This document shows, one piece after another, positions 44,966 to 53,619 of a stretch of DNA of 64,000 nucleotides. The notes below the pieces were generated by a model. The model worked only from the letters and a program-made list of their open reading frames with translations. It ran no database searches and was not told the DNA's origin. The position numbers and the translations under genes were made by a program. Source of the stretch: Clostridiales bacterium (GTDB taxonomy: Bacteria > Bacillota > Clostridia > Lachnospirales > UBA12420); contig DMOI01000041.1 of the NCBI GenBank assembly GCA_003452395.1, forward strand, positions 1-64,000, written 5' to 3'. Numbering within the stretch: position 1 is the stretch's first letter; each line of letters starts with the position of its first letter.

Positions 44966-45322
44966 TTATTGTCTACACTTATCTAATTGCCATTTATATA
45001 CATATGCTCGTAAATTTTTTTCCGTATTATATGGCATCTTTTCAAACTTCGCCCCGCATTTATGCATTTTATTTTCAGAACTCACTCTAATTATTTTACA
45101 AATAATTATTTCAATTGTTTGGTTTATCTGCAATTCTATTATATATCTTTTTCCTTCCTCTATCTTCTCATCAGTAATAAAATGTATCCCTGTTGCACTT
45201 ATGTCAGAAATTTCTACATTAAATTTATCTTTTTCCATTACTTGTTCCCTTGGGTAATCTAATGCCTTAGCCATTTTTACTATTATATTACAGTGTGCCC
45301 TTAAATCATTCCTGTGTTGCAT
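44966..45322 (-). CDS. PilZ-domain c-di-GMP-binding protein
   Basis: 118 residues. RNDLR (4-8) corresponds to the RxxxR motif and EISDISATGIHF to the (D/N)xSxxG motif, the two c-di-GMP contacts of PilZ domains. Single-domain receptor. The start has GAGGAGAGGATAAT upstream. Together with the riboswitch at 58305 it shows c-di-GMP signalling in this organism. Confidence 0.88.
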   Translation of the reverse strand: MQHRNDLRAHCNIIVKMAKALDYPREQVMEKDKFNVEISDISATGIHFITDEKIEEGKRYIIELQINQTIEIIICKIIRVSSENKMHKCGAKFEKMPYNTEKNLRAYVYKWQLDKCRQ

Positions 45323-45356
45323 ATTATCCTCTCCTCATATGTTTTATTATACTTTT

Positions 45357-46043
45357 TTAATAATTTTTCTCTATCCTTGCTGGAAGCGTTCCAATAAACT
45401 CTAGTTTATCGTCATCTATATATAATTGACCAATAGAAAGTCCAACATATTTTGAAATTATAAAGTTAGCAAATGGTGATAACGATACTTGAACTTTATC
45501 TACTACCTCAGTTCCCAAATGAATATTCCCTATATATATTGTTTCTACAGATGCGTCTATATTATATTTACCGTATGAATTAATCTTTCCTTTCATATAT
45601 ACAGGAGTACCCACCATCATATCTAAGAATGATGCGTACTTGCCCATCTTAGGATCTTCCTTAGCTGTCTCCTTTAAAAAATCAACAGTAGCTTTTTCTA
45701 AAGTGAAGTTTACCTCCATTTCATTATAATTTAAAAATTTTACTTTTATATTACTTATAGGTCCAAGTTCATCATTCGCTGTAGACAATATTGCGCTCAT
45801 TTCTTTACTTGAAAAACTAGTTTGTACTACATTTTGTCCGTAACATATAATTTTATTATTCAATGCATCTGTTAAGTTTAAATCATTAATATTTCCAACT
45901 GCCAGTTTTGTCTTTTCTATTCCGCTTTCATAATCAGCCGTAGTCCACTCTACTTCAACATTTTTCGTCATCCGTAAAAAACATGTAAAGCCAATAGCAA
46001 AAATTATTAAATCAAAAATTATAAATTTTATAAATTTATTCAT
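45357..46043 (-). CDS. Membrane-anchored extracytoplasmic protein of unknown function
   Basis: 228 residues. N-terminal membrane helix (4-24), then an extracellular domain with alternating hydrophobic strands (VKVEVEFT-like repeats, GKINSYGKYNIDASVETIYIG) reminiscent of YpmS/DUF2140-type proteins, but the match is not certain. Strong start (AGGGGAGGTGCTAA). 34 bp upstream of the PilZ gene, so probably cotranscribed with it. Confidence 0.65.
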   Translation of the reverse strand: MNKFIKFIIFDLIIFAIGFTCFLRMTKNVEVEWTTADYESGIEKTKLAVGNINDLNLTDALNNKIICYGQNVVQTSFSSKEMSAILSTANDELGPISNIKVKFLNYNEMEVNFTLEKATVDFLKETAKEDPKMGKYASFLDMMVGTPVYMKGKINSYGKYNIDASVETIYIGNIHLGTEVVDKVQVSLSPFANFIISKYVGLSIGQLYIDDDKLEFIGTLPARIEKNY

Positions 46044-46150
46044 TTAGCACCTCCCCTTATAGATTCGCAATGCTAATATCAACTATCATATGTATGATTT
46101 TATTCCAATATATTAATAATAACTCAACACTATTTTATACATTTCTACAT

Positions 46151-46181
46151 AAAAAGTCAAGCACTATTTGCTTGACTTTTT
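46151..46181 (-). terminator. Terminator of nifJ
   Basis: AAAAAGTCAAGCA and TGCTTGACTTTTT form a 13-bp perfect stem with a 5-base loop and T-run on either strand; it lies about 50 bases after the nifJ stop. Confidence 0.9.
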
Positions 46182-46228
46182 ATATCTATAAATGACACAC
46201 TTAATTATTTCTTTTAATTGTACATGTT

Positions 46229-49200
46229 TTAGTATTCCATCTTACTCATTCTTATGTATCCTTCATATCTATCTTTCGCTTGTTCTTCAGCTTCTTCAAA
46301 CATTTTGTCAGCTATTTTAGGGAATTGTTTTTGAACTGCTGTGTATCTTACTTCGCCCTCTAAATATTCTCTAAAGCTCATTTTAGGTTCTCCTGAGTCT
46401 AGTACAAATGGATTTTTACCCTGTTCTTTTAATCTTGGGTCAAATCTCCACAAATGCCAGTATCCTGAATCAACAGCAAGCTTCATTCGTTCTTGGGTCC
46501 TTCCCATACCTGCTTTTATTCCATGATTTATACATGGAGCATATGCGATTATAATTGATGGCCCATCATAACTTTCAGCCTCTTGCACTGCTTTCATGAA
46601 TTGATTTTTATTTGCTCCCATAGCTACTTGGGCTACATATACATATCCATAGCTAGAAGCCATAATACCTAAATCCTTTTTCTTTGTTCTCTTTCCTGCA
46701 GCTGCAAATTTTGCCATTGCAGCAGTTGGAGTTGATTTTGATGATTGTCCACCTGTATTTGAGTAAACTTCTGTATCAAATACAAGTACATTTACATTAG
46801 CACCTGACGCAAGAACATGGTCAAGTCCACCGTATCCTATGTCATATGCCCATCCATCTCCACCTAATATCCATATTGATTTTTGTGTTAGATATTCATG
46901 ATTAGCCTTAAAGAAATCTGTTATTTCTTGTAACTCATTATCGTTATACTTATATTCAAGTACCTTATCGAGTTCTATAGTTGCTTCTTTAGATGCTTCG
47001 TAGTTATCTTTTCCGTCTATCCATTTTTTAAATGCTGCTTTAACATCATCACCAACATTAAGTTCTAATAAACTTTCTGCTTTTGTCTTTAACTGTTCTC
47101 TAACCTTCTTAATACCTAGTGACATACCGTATCCATACTCTGCATTATCTTCAAATAATGAGTTAGCCCATGCTGGACCTTGCCCTTTATCATTTTTGCA
47201 GTATGGAGTAGAGGGTGCTGAAGCTCCCCATATAGAAGAACATCCTGTCGCATTAGCTATAACCATTTTTTCTCCAAATAATTGCGTAACAACCTTAATA
47301 TATGGAGTTTCTCCACAACCCGCACATGCACCACTAAATTCAAATAATGGTTGGGAAAATTGTGATCCCTTAACATTATCTTTTGACACTAAATTATCCT
47401 TCGCTGGAAGAGCTCTGACATAATTCCAATTTTTTATTTCCATTTCTGTTTGAGTTTCAATCGGTTTCATTTCAAGTGCCTTTTGTTTTGCTGGACATAC
47501 TTCAGCACAGTTTCCACAACCAGTACAATCTTTTGTTGAAACTTGTATTTTATAATTCAAGCCTTCGAGGCCCTTTCCTATTGCCTTCTTAGTTTCTATT
47601 CCTTCTGGTGCATTAGCCAACTCTTCATCTGTAAGTAAGAATGGTCTTATTGCAGCATGAGGACATACAAATGAACATTGATTACACTGAATACAATTTT
47701 CTGGTATCCATTCTGGTACATTTGTAGCTATACCCCTCTTTTCATATGCCGCAGAACCATTTTCAAAAGTACCATCTTCTGAATTCTTAAAAGTACTTAC
47801 TGGTAGTTTATCTCCCTCGAGTGCATTCATAGGAATTAGTCTATCTTTTATAAAAGTTGGCAAATTACCCTCATCTAAATCTTTAAATAATTCTAGCTTA
47901 CTCCATGCCCCAGGAACATTTACTTTAACTATATTTTCTATTCCTTCATCTACTGCATCGTAGTTCATCTTAAGAACATCCTGTCCTTTTTTTCCATATG
48001 ATTTATCTATTGCATCCTTTAAATGTTTTATAGCCAAATCTAGAGGTATAACATTTGCAAGCTTAAAAAATACTGCTTGCATTATCATATTTATCTTTCC
48101 ACCTAATCCTAAATCCTGAGCAAGTTTTGTAGCGTTTATTGTATAGAAATTTATATTGTTTTCTGCTATGTATTTTTTTATTTTTACATGTAATTTTTCT
48201 TCTATTTCTTTTTCATTCCATATACAGTTTAGAACAAAAGTTCCACCCTTTCTGAGTCCTGCTATCACATCATATTGGTCCACATATGCCTGAGCATGAC
48301 ATGCAATGTAATCAGCTTCGTCTATAAGATAAGTTGACTTTATCGGTTGCTTACCAAATCTTAAGTGAGATACTGTTGCCCCTCCTGATTTCTTAGAATC
48401 ATACGAGAAATACCCCTGAGCATATAGCTCTGTATCATCACCTATAATCTTGATTGCATTTTTATTTGCTCCAACTGTACCATCTGAGCCAAGACCATAA
48501 AATTTACATCTTACTGTTCCTAGTTTTTCTGTAACTATTTTATCTTTTATATCGAGTGAAAGATATGTAACATCGTCATTTATACCTATTGTAAAATTAT
48601 TTCTTGGATTATCCCGAGTCATATCAAATACTGCCTTAATTTGAGATGGAGTCGTATCTTTTGAACCAAGTCCATATCTACCACCAACTATCTGTGGCTT
48701 GTTTTCTATGTCATAAAACATATTTCTAATATCTTTATATAATGGTTCTCCTTCTGCTCCTGGTTCTTTAGTCCTATCAAGTACAGCGATTTTCTTAACT
48801 GTGGCAGGAAGTACATCAAAAAGATATTTAGCCACAAAAGGTCTATATAATCTTACTTTGATAAGACCCACTTTTTCACCCTTTGCCATTAGATAATCTA
48901 TTGTTTCCTCTATCGTTTCACATACTGAACCCATAGCAACTATTATCCTATCAGCATCTGGTGCTCCATAATAGTCAAATGGCTTGTAGCTTCTACCTGT
49001 AAGCTCTGATATTTTATTCATATAATCAACAACAGTATCAGGTAACCTATCATAAAAACTGTTTGAGGCTTCTTTTGCTTGGAAAAAAATATCTGGGTTT
49101 TGAGCAGTCCCCCTCGTAACTGGTCTCTCTGGGTTTAAAGCCCTATTCCTAAAAGCTTGAATAGCATCGTGATCTACTAGTTTATTAAATTCTTCATAAC

Positions 49201-49762
49201 CTATTGTTTCAATCTTCTGTACTTCATGTGAAGTTCTAAATCCATCAAAAAAATGAAGAAAAGGAATCCTAGATTTGATAGCCGAAAGATGAGCTATTCC
49301 TGCTAAATCCATAACTTCTTGAACTGAACTTGATGCAAGCAGAGCAAAACCAGTTTGTTTTGCAGCCATAACATCGGAATGATCTCCAAATATCGATAAT
49401 GCATGCCCCGCAAGAGCCCTTGCAGTTACATGAAATACGCAAGGGAGTAATTCACCTGCTATTTTATACATATTAGGTAACATGAGTAACAAACCTTGTG
49501 ATGCAGTAAAAGTAGTCGTAAGTGAACCACCTTGAAGTGAACCATGAACTGCCCCTGCTGCTCCCGCTTCTGATTGCATTTCCGCAACTAGTACCTCCTG
49601 TCCAAAAATATTTTTCTTACCTTGTGATGACCATTCATCAACCACTTCCGCCATCGTTGATGATGGTGTTATTGGATATATAGCCGCTACCTCAGTAAAT
49701 GCATAAGCTACATAAGCAGCTGCTGTATTTCCATCCATAGTTTTCATAACTTTATTTGACAT
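46229..49762 (-). CDS. nifJ: Pyruvate:ferredoxin (flavodoxin) oxidoreductase
   Basis: 1177 residues, single-chain PFOR. Oxidises pyruvate with CoA to acetyl-CoA and CO2, reducing ferredoxin. Domains in order: pyruvate/TPP binding half (YPITPSSTM, residues 22-30), gamma domain (SDGTVGANKNAIK), two 4Fe-4S clusters in CIQCNQCSFVCP and CTGCGNCAEVCP, the proximal cluster motif CAGCGETPY, and the TPP-binding GDGWAYDIGYGGLDHV. Central to clostridial fermentation. Start has GGGGGGAT upstream; promoter at 49846-49874. Confidence 0.98.
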   Translation of the reverse strand: MSNKVMKTMDGNTAAAYVAYAFTEVAAIYPITPSSTMAEVVDEWSSQGKKNIFGQEVLVAEMQSEAGAAGAVHGSLQGGSLTTTFTASQGLLLMLPNMYKIAGELLPCVFHVTARALAGHALSIFGDHSDVMAAKQTGFALLASSSVQEVMDLAGIAHLSAIKSRIPFLHFFDGFRTSHEVQKIETIGYEEFNKLVDHDAIQAFRNRALNPERPVTRGTAQNPDIFFQAKEASNSFYDRLPDTVVDYMNKISELTGRSYKPFDYYGAPDADRIIVAMGSVCETIEETIDYLMAKGEKVGLIKVRLYRPFVAKYLFDVLPATVKKIAVLDRTKEPGAEGEPLYKDIRNMFYDIENKPQIVGGRYGLGSKDTTPSQIKAVFDMTRDNPRNNFTIGINDDVTYLSLDIKDKIVTEKLGTVRCKFYGLGSDGTVGANKNAIKIIGDDTELYAQGYFSYDSKKSGGATVSHLRFGKQPIKSTYLIDEADYIACHAQAYVDQYDVIAGLRKGGTFVLNCIWNEKEIEEKLHVKIKKYIAENNINFYTINATKLAQDLGLGGKINMIMQAVFFKLANVIPLDLAIKHLKDAIDKSYGKKGQDVLKMNYDAVDEGIENIVKVNVPGAWSKLELFKDLDEGNLPTFIKDRLIPMNALEGDKLPVSTFKNSEDGTFENGSAAYEKRGIATNVPEWIPENCIQCNQCSFVCPHAAIRPFLLTDEELANAPEGIETKKAIGKGLEGLNYKIQVSTKDCTGCGNCAEVCPAKQKALEMKPIETQTEMEIKNWNYVRALPAKDNLVSKDNVKGSQFSQPLFEFSGACAGCGETPYIKVVTQLFGEKMVIANATGCSSIWGASAPSTPYCKNDKGQGPAWANSLFEDNAEYGYGMSLGIKKVREQLKTKAESLLELNVGDDVKAAFKKWIDGKDNYEASKEATIELDKVLEYKYNDNELQEITDFFKANHEYLTQKSIWILGGDGWAYDIGYGGLDHVLASGANVNVLVFDTEVYSNTGGQSSKSTPTAAMAKFAAAGKRTKKKDLGIMASSYGYVYVAQVAMGANKNQFMKAVQEAESYDGPSIIIAYAPCINHGIKAGMGRTQERMKLAVDSGYWHLWRFDPRLKEQGKNPFVLDSGEPKMSFREYLEGEVRYTAVQKQFPKIADKMFEEAEEQAKDRYEGYIRMSKMEY

Positions 49763-49785
49763 ATAAAAATCCCCCCTATTAAAAT

Positions 49786-49806
49786 AATTGAAAATTGAAA
49801 GTGAAA
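49786..49806. repeat. Short AGTTGAA/ATTGAAA-like repeat upstream of nifJ
   Basis: ATTGAAAATTGAAAGTGAAAA resembles the heptanucleotide arrays elsewhere in the window; it lies in the nifJ leader. Confidence 0.4.
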
Positions 49807-49845
49807 AAATATTTTTTCTGTTTTTAATTTTCTATTTGTATAACC

Positions 49846-49874
49846 ATTATATATTTCTTTTGATAATTTTACAA
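49846..49874 (-). promoter_or_regulatory. Putative sigma-A promoter of nifJ
   Basis: Minus strand TTGTAA, 17-bp spacer, TATAAT, about 85 bp before nifJ. Confidence 0.6.
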
Positions 49875-49913
49875 GAAAATTATAGAAATTTTTAAAAGGT
49901 TTTATGTTTTTTG

Positions 49914-49948
49914 GGATAAAAACACAACCTAAGATTATGTTAGGTTGT
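49914..49948 (-). terminator. Terminator of the 96-aa gene
   Basis: ACAACCTAA and TTAGGTTGT form a 9-bp stem, 7-base loop, followed by GTTTTTAT on the minus strand. Confidence 0.7.
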
Positions 49949-49991
49949 TGTTTGATATATTTTATATTACGTTTTTGATTATAAATGTATG

Positions 49992-50282
49992 TTACATAGT
50001 CATTTGATTATTAGCAAGTGTTTCATCTAGTATGCTTAAACTAGGACCATTTTCCTTTTCTATTTCTGTCCAATCATACATACTTGGATATTCTTTACTT
50101 TGCAGTGTTCCCTCATTTTTCAATATACGGTCTAGCCTAGGTTGCTCTTCCATTCTATAACGCTCAATACCAACCTCTGATATCCTCTTTTCGTGCTTTT
50201 GATAACAAATATCATTCCAGTTTAATATTTTAGTTACTACTTGTAAAGGATCTACAACATATCTTTCATATCCAATCGCCAT
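49992..50282 (-). CDS. Hypothetical protein (96 aa)
   Basis: 96 residues, no known family. Begins MAIGYERYVVDPLQVVTKIL, has an HEKRISEVGIERYRMEEQPRL basic/acidic helix and an Asn-rich end. No signal peptide. The start has AGGAGGTTTTAAG, a near-perfect ribosome site, and the gene has its own terminator, so it is a real single-gene unit. Function unknown. Confidence 0.75.
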   Translation of the reverse strand: MAIGYERYVVDPLQVVTKILNWNDICYQKHEKRISEVGIERYRMEEQPRLDRILKNEGTLQSKEYPSMYDWTEIEKENGPSLSILDETLANNQMTM

Positions 50283-50407
50283 CTTAAAACCTCCTAGTAT
50301 TTTTTTTATATTATATGATTTGTTTGGATAAAAGTCAATACCTTTTGAATTTTTTTACATTTTTTTATAACACTATTAAAAAATTACAAATTACGTAAAT
50401 TGTCCAG

Positions 50408-50436
50408 TTGACATATTTTATAATTAATGATATATT
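50408..50436 (+). promoter_or_regulatory. Consensus sigma-A promoter of the 64-aa gene
   Basis: TTGACA, 17-bp spacer, TATATT, 30 bp before the start codon: one of the strongest-looking promoters of the window. Confidence 0.75.
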
Positions 50437-50466
50437 TTTTATATTATATTTAAGGAGGTTTTATTA

Positions 50467-50661
50467 ATGGCCAATCATTTAAAATTAATTATTAATAATG
50501 GAGTTAAGGTGTCTGAATTTCCTAAAAAAGTTCCTAAAGAAACAGATATTGCAACTGATTTATCGGGAAAATTTTTTGCGTCACCTGAAGACATTGGTAT
50601 TCATCCATATAATTCAGAAGTTAATACAAGTATTGCAGACGAACCAGAATTATCTAACTGA
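50467..50661 (+). CDS. Small hypothetical protein (64 aa) with strong expression signals
   Basis: 64 residues, MANHLKLIINNGVKVSEFPK at the start, then an Asp/Glu/Ser-rich, probably disordered tail (ETDIATDLSGKFFASPEDIG). No known family. A consensus promoter, AAGGAGGTTTTATTA ribosome site and hairpin terminator mark it as a well-expressed independent gene. Plus-strand gene surrounded by minus-strand genes. Function unknown. Confidence 0.75.
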   Translation: MANHLKLIINNGVKVSEFPKKVPKETDIATDLSGKFFASPEDIGIHPYNSEVNTSIADEPELSN

Positions 50662-50668
50662 TTATAAA

Positions 50669-50713
50669 TAAAAGAGATCTTTTTGTAAAACTCATCAAAA
50701 GGATCTCTTTTAT
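50669..50713. terminator. Bidirectional terminator of the 64-aa gene and the GH18 gene
   Basis: AAAAGAGATCTTTTTG pairs with CAAAAGGATCTCTTTT (16 pairs counting one U-G), 10-base loop, T-rich ends. It lies between the two convergent genes. Confidence 0.85.
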
Positions 50714-50717
50714 TTCG

Positions 50718-52058
50718 TTAATTTGACATACTACTTATCTTACTCATATATGCTGCATCCTCTAGTCCAAGTCTCCATATCGCCACACCCAAAAGTCCAT
50801 AATCATTCACCATATTTAGTTTAAAAGGTATGCTATATGAGTTTTCGAACCACACTTCATGACTTACTCCTAGTGTATCAATATAAGTGTAATGTGGTGT
50901 TTGTGATACTGAATCCCATATTATAGTTGCACCATATGTAGTTGCTATCTCATATGCTTTGCTTACACTATATGATTTTGTACCGCTACTAGACCAATCA
51001 TATCCATATGCTGCAACGCCTAACAATATTTTTTCTTTTGGTATTACTGTAACTGCATATTCCACAACTCTTTTTACCCAACCATATGATGCTATAGCCC
51101 CTAGTGTTCCCCCTGGATAATGTTCGTCGTATGTCATTATCACTATTTGATCTGCATACATATTTAAACTTTTATAGTCAAACGCTCCATTCCAGCCATC
51201 TGTTGTACTGTCATATGTTTTTGCTGGAACTGCTATTGTGACCAAATATCCCTTTGGATTCAAAGTCTCATATAATTCTTTCATAAATGTAGTCATATGC
51301 TCCCGGTTAATTGCATAAACCCCTTCTATATCAACATTTACCCCTGCATAGCCATACTTTCCTATCTCTACTAATATATTGTTTATTAGTGTCGCCCTAT
51401 TTGTAGCACTTTCTAGAAGTTGTTTAGCAACAAGGCCGCTAAATTGATTTGAGATAGAAGCCTGAACTTTTATGTTATTACTTTTTGCATATTGTATTTG
51501 CTCTAAAGGAATGATTCCAGTAAGATTTCCGCTCCCATCTACTGTATATGTATGAGTAACTATTTCATCAATCGCATCTTTGTTTGCAACCATGGAGTTA
51601 TATGATGACTTGTCCCCTGAATAATAATAAGTAGCATATCCAAGGACCACTTTTTCAGTACTTACAGGTGGGGTTATCACTGGTAATGCCTCTGTTGTAA
51701 AATTTACATGTACTGATTCACTTGAAACTGTAAATTTGTTAAATGCCACTATGTAATACGAATAAACAGTACTTGACTGTAAATTAGTATGATTATAGTT
51801 CATTGCATACACTGTGCCTAGCAACTTGTAGCTAATATCACTAGAAGTAGCCCCATAAACTCTATATCCTGTGGCATTCACTACACTATCCCATTGCAAA
51901 TCTATTTCATCTTTCGTAATACTCCCAGCAATCAAATTTGTAGGTGCTGTTAAAATATTTTTTGTTGTCCCTTTTCCAGCCTCTGTTACACCAACAAAAC
52001 ATGTAACAAACATAACAAAAGCCAAAAATACTGCAAAGTACCTTTTTAAACATTTCAT
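50718..52058 (-). CDS. Secreted GH18-family glycoside hydrolase with fibronectin type III domain
   Basis: 446 residues. Signal peptide (1-27, ends VTEA), FnIII domain (about 38-124), GH18 barrel from about 136 to the end. The catalytic region GYAGVNVDIEG places the acid at E245. The domain is closest to the SleL/YaaH spore-cortex or peptidoglycan N-acetylglucosaminidase branch (GYATYYYSGDKSSY at the start, MTYDEHYPGG) rather than chitinases; no LysM domains are present. Probably acts on the cell wall outside the membrane. Its exact substrate is inferred. Confidence 0.87.
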   Translation of the reverse strand: MKCLKRYFAVFLAFVMFVTCFVGVTEAGKGTTKNILTAPTNLIAGSITKDEIDLQWDSVVNATGYRVYGATSSDISYKLLGTVYAMNYNHTNLQSSTVYSYYIVAFNKFTVSSESVHVNFTTEALPVITPPVSTEKVVLGYATYYYSGDKSSYNSMVANKDAIDEIVTHTYTVDGSGNLTGIIPLEQIQYAKSNNIKVQASISNQFSGLVAKQLLESATNRATLINNILVEIGKYGYAGVNVDIEGVYAINREHMTTFMKELYETLNPKGYLVTIAVPAKTYDSTTDGWNGAFDYKSLNMYADQIVIMTYDEHYPGGTLGAIASYGWVKRVVEYAVTVIPKEKILLGVAAYGYDWSSSGTKSYSVSKAYEIATTYGATIIWDSVSQTPHYTYIDTLGVSHEVWFENSYSIPFKLNMVNDYGLLGVAIWRLGLEDAAYMSKISSMSN

Positions 52059-52140
52059 AGTAAAACCCCCTTATATTGTATTGGTTACCTATATTTACAT
52101 TATAAATCTTTTTTGTGTATAAAACAATGGGAATAAAGCC

Positions 52141-52169
52141 TAAATAAAACAGGACCGAAGTCCCGTTTT
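52141..52169 (-). terminator. Terminator of the cation diffusion facilitator gene
   Basis: Minus strand AAAACGGGAC-TTCG-GTCCTGTTTT, a 10-bp stem on a stable UUCG loop, about 50 bases after the stop at 52219. Confidence 0.75.
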
Positions 52170-52218
52170 AGCATAATACTATTTTTTTACTGTTTTCGAT
52201 TTTTTTGTTCTTTGTTCC

Positions 52219-53091
52219 TTACTCTCCCGGTTCTATATGTATAAGCACATCCGTATTTTTCAATACTTCCTCTAAATCTCTCTCTATCTCTTCACATATT
52301 TCATGTGACTCCTCTACAGATAGTCTTTTATTTACAGTCATATGAAATTCAATATATTTTGTATTACCTGCTTTTCTTGTACATAAATTATGATAATCTA
52401 TTATATGATCCTTATAACTCTCCATAACAATACAAATCTTTGCTTCTTCTTCCTCTGATAATCTCGAATCTATTAGTGGTTTTAATGCATTATCACATAA
52501 ATGATAGGCTTCTTTCATAATGAGTAGTGCAACACTAATAGCAATCAATGAATCGAGTATTACAAGCTTTGTTATTTCTAAAGCTATAAGCCCTACCCCT
52601 ACTCCTATCGAAGTATATACATCTGTTTTCAAATGAAGTGCATCTGCTTCTAGTGCCATAGAATCTTCTTCTTTTGCAACTTTATATAAAAATTTTGACA
52701 CCACAACATTAACTATTGCAGATACAAACATAATAATTATCCCTATCCACGTTTCTCCCACTTCACTTGGATTAATTAATTTAACAACAGCTTCATTAAT
52801 AATAAAAAACGCAGCTATAAATATAAGCAATCCCTCTATAAGTCCAGAAAAATTCTCGATTTTTCCATGTCCATATGGATGCTCATAATCTGGTGGTTTC
52901 GATGAAATTTTAACTGAACAGTACGCAATAAATGAAGCAATCAGGTCAATACCTGAGTGTATAGCTTCACTTATTATACTTACAGACCCACTCAAAATCC
53001 CCGCAAATACTTTAAGAGTTATTAATGATGTGTTTGATATTACCGATATGAGTGCCGCATTTGCCTTTTTATTATCTGCTTTAAATTTCAA
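52219..53091 (-). CDS. Cation diffusion facilitator family metal efflux transporter
   Basis: About 290 residues. Six membrane helices; metal-site residues in SEAIHSGIDLIASF (HxxxD) and ALEADALHLKTDV (HxxxD), the YGHGKIENF motif, and a C-terminal cytoplasmic metal-binding domain with HIEPGE. The open frame begins with ATG at 53109, but AGAGGGGATGCAAAA places the ribosome site 8 bp before TTG at 53091, which is favoured. A 130-150-base structured leader precedes it. Exports divalent metals such as Zn, Co, Ni or Mn; which one is not determined. Confidence 0.9.
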   Translation of the reverse strand: MKFKADNKKANAALISVISNTSLITLKVFAGILSGSVSIISEAIHSGIDLIASFIAYCSVKISSKPPDYEHPYGHGKIENFSGLIEGLLIFIAAFFIINEAVVKLINPSEVGETWIGIIIMFVSAIVNVVVSKFLYKVAKEEDSMALEADALHLKTDVYTSIGVGVGLIALEITKLVILDSLIAISVALLIMKEAYHLCDNALKPLIDSRLSEEEEAKICIVMESYKDHIIDYHNLCTRKAGNTKYIEFHMTVNKRLSVEESHEICEEIERDLEEVLKNTDVLIHIEPGE

Positions 53092-53116
53092 TTTTGCATC
53101 CCCTCTCATATACTCA

Positions 53117-53225
53117 TACGATAAAAAACAGTGGTACCTATAATGTTGCTATAGTCCCACAGTTCATACTGTTGCTAGATTCCTAGCCCGAGTCATGCTA
53201 TTTACATACCCTGCTCTATATTTAA
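53117..53225 (-). ncRNA. Candidate metal-sensing riboswitch with transcription terminator in the CDF-gene leader
   Basis: The minus-strand leader forms successive hairpins: GCTAG/CTAGC, ACAGT/ACTGT and a GGGACTATAG/TATAGG-type stem ending in GTACCAC-TGTTTTTT (53119-53160), a terminator just before the start codon. GGGAC and repeated AGCAACA segments near junctions recall the NiCo (czcD) class known upstream of CDF genes, but I cannot verify the match. Promoter at 53245-53272. Confidence 0.45.
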
Positions 53226-53244
53226 AATATTCACTTTTATAAAA

Positions 53245-53272
53245 ATTATATCAAATAATTATAAATTGTCAA
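53245..53272 (-). promoter_or_regulatory. Sigma-A promoter of the CDF gene leader
   Basis: Minus strand TTGACA, 16-bp spacer, TATAAT; leaves about 140 bases of leader before the coding region. Confidence 0.7.
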
Positions 53273-53292
53273 TAAGTTTTTTTAAAATTTAC

Positions 53293-53321
53293 TTGACAAA
53301 AAATGTATTTTATACTATATT
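53293..53321 (+). promoter_or_regulatory. Sigma-A promoter of the T-box/tyrS transcript
   Basis: TTGACA, 17-bp spacer, TATATT, divergent from the CDF promoter 20 bp away. Confidence 0.7.
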
Positions 53322-53334
53322 ATATAGAACTAAA

Positions 53335-53610
53335 TAAAAAGTCTATGATAGAGACACAGTAGATATTTGTGGTTACAACCCCAGAGAGTGAGTTACTCGG
53401 TGCAAAACTCACAGCACACAAACAATCGAATTACACTCAGGAGACGGGAGAAAATGAAGAAGTTGAAAGTTGAAAGTTGAAAGTTGAAAGTTAAAAGAAT
53501 TACTTAACTCTCGGTCTCAACCTCAATCCCCTTAACTTAAACTTGGGTGGTACCACGGGTAAAAAACTCGTCCCATATAATACACACGTATTGTATGAGA
53601 CGAGTTTTTT
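53335..53610 (+). ncRNA. Tyrosine T-box leader with terminator
   Basis: Specifier-domain pattern AGAGAGTGAG...GAATTAC with the tyrosine codon TAC at 53432-53434; T-box sequence TGGGTGGTACCACGGG at 53544-53559; terminator AAACTCGTCC...GACGAGTTTTTT at 53565-53610. Uncharged tRNA-Tyr would pair with TAC and the T-box to stop termination and allow tyrS expression. Five tandem GTTGAAA-type units (53459-53492) lie inside the linker between specifier and antiterminator parts. Confidence 0.93.
53459..53492. repeat. Heptanucleotide tandem repeat inside the T-box leader
   Basis: AGTTGAA units repeated about five times between the specifier hairpin and the T-box bulge. Same unit as at the ends of asnB and the exporter genes. 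Confidence 0.8.
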
Positions 53611-53619
53611 CAATTTCTA

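Noticed and set aside
53459..53492. CRISPR-like array
   Set aside because: Units are 7 bp without spacers; it is a simple tandem repeat.
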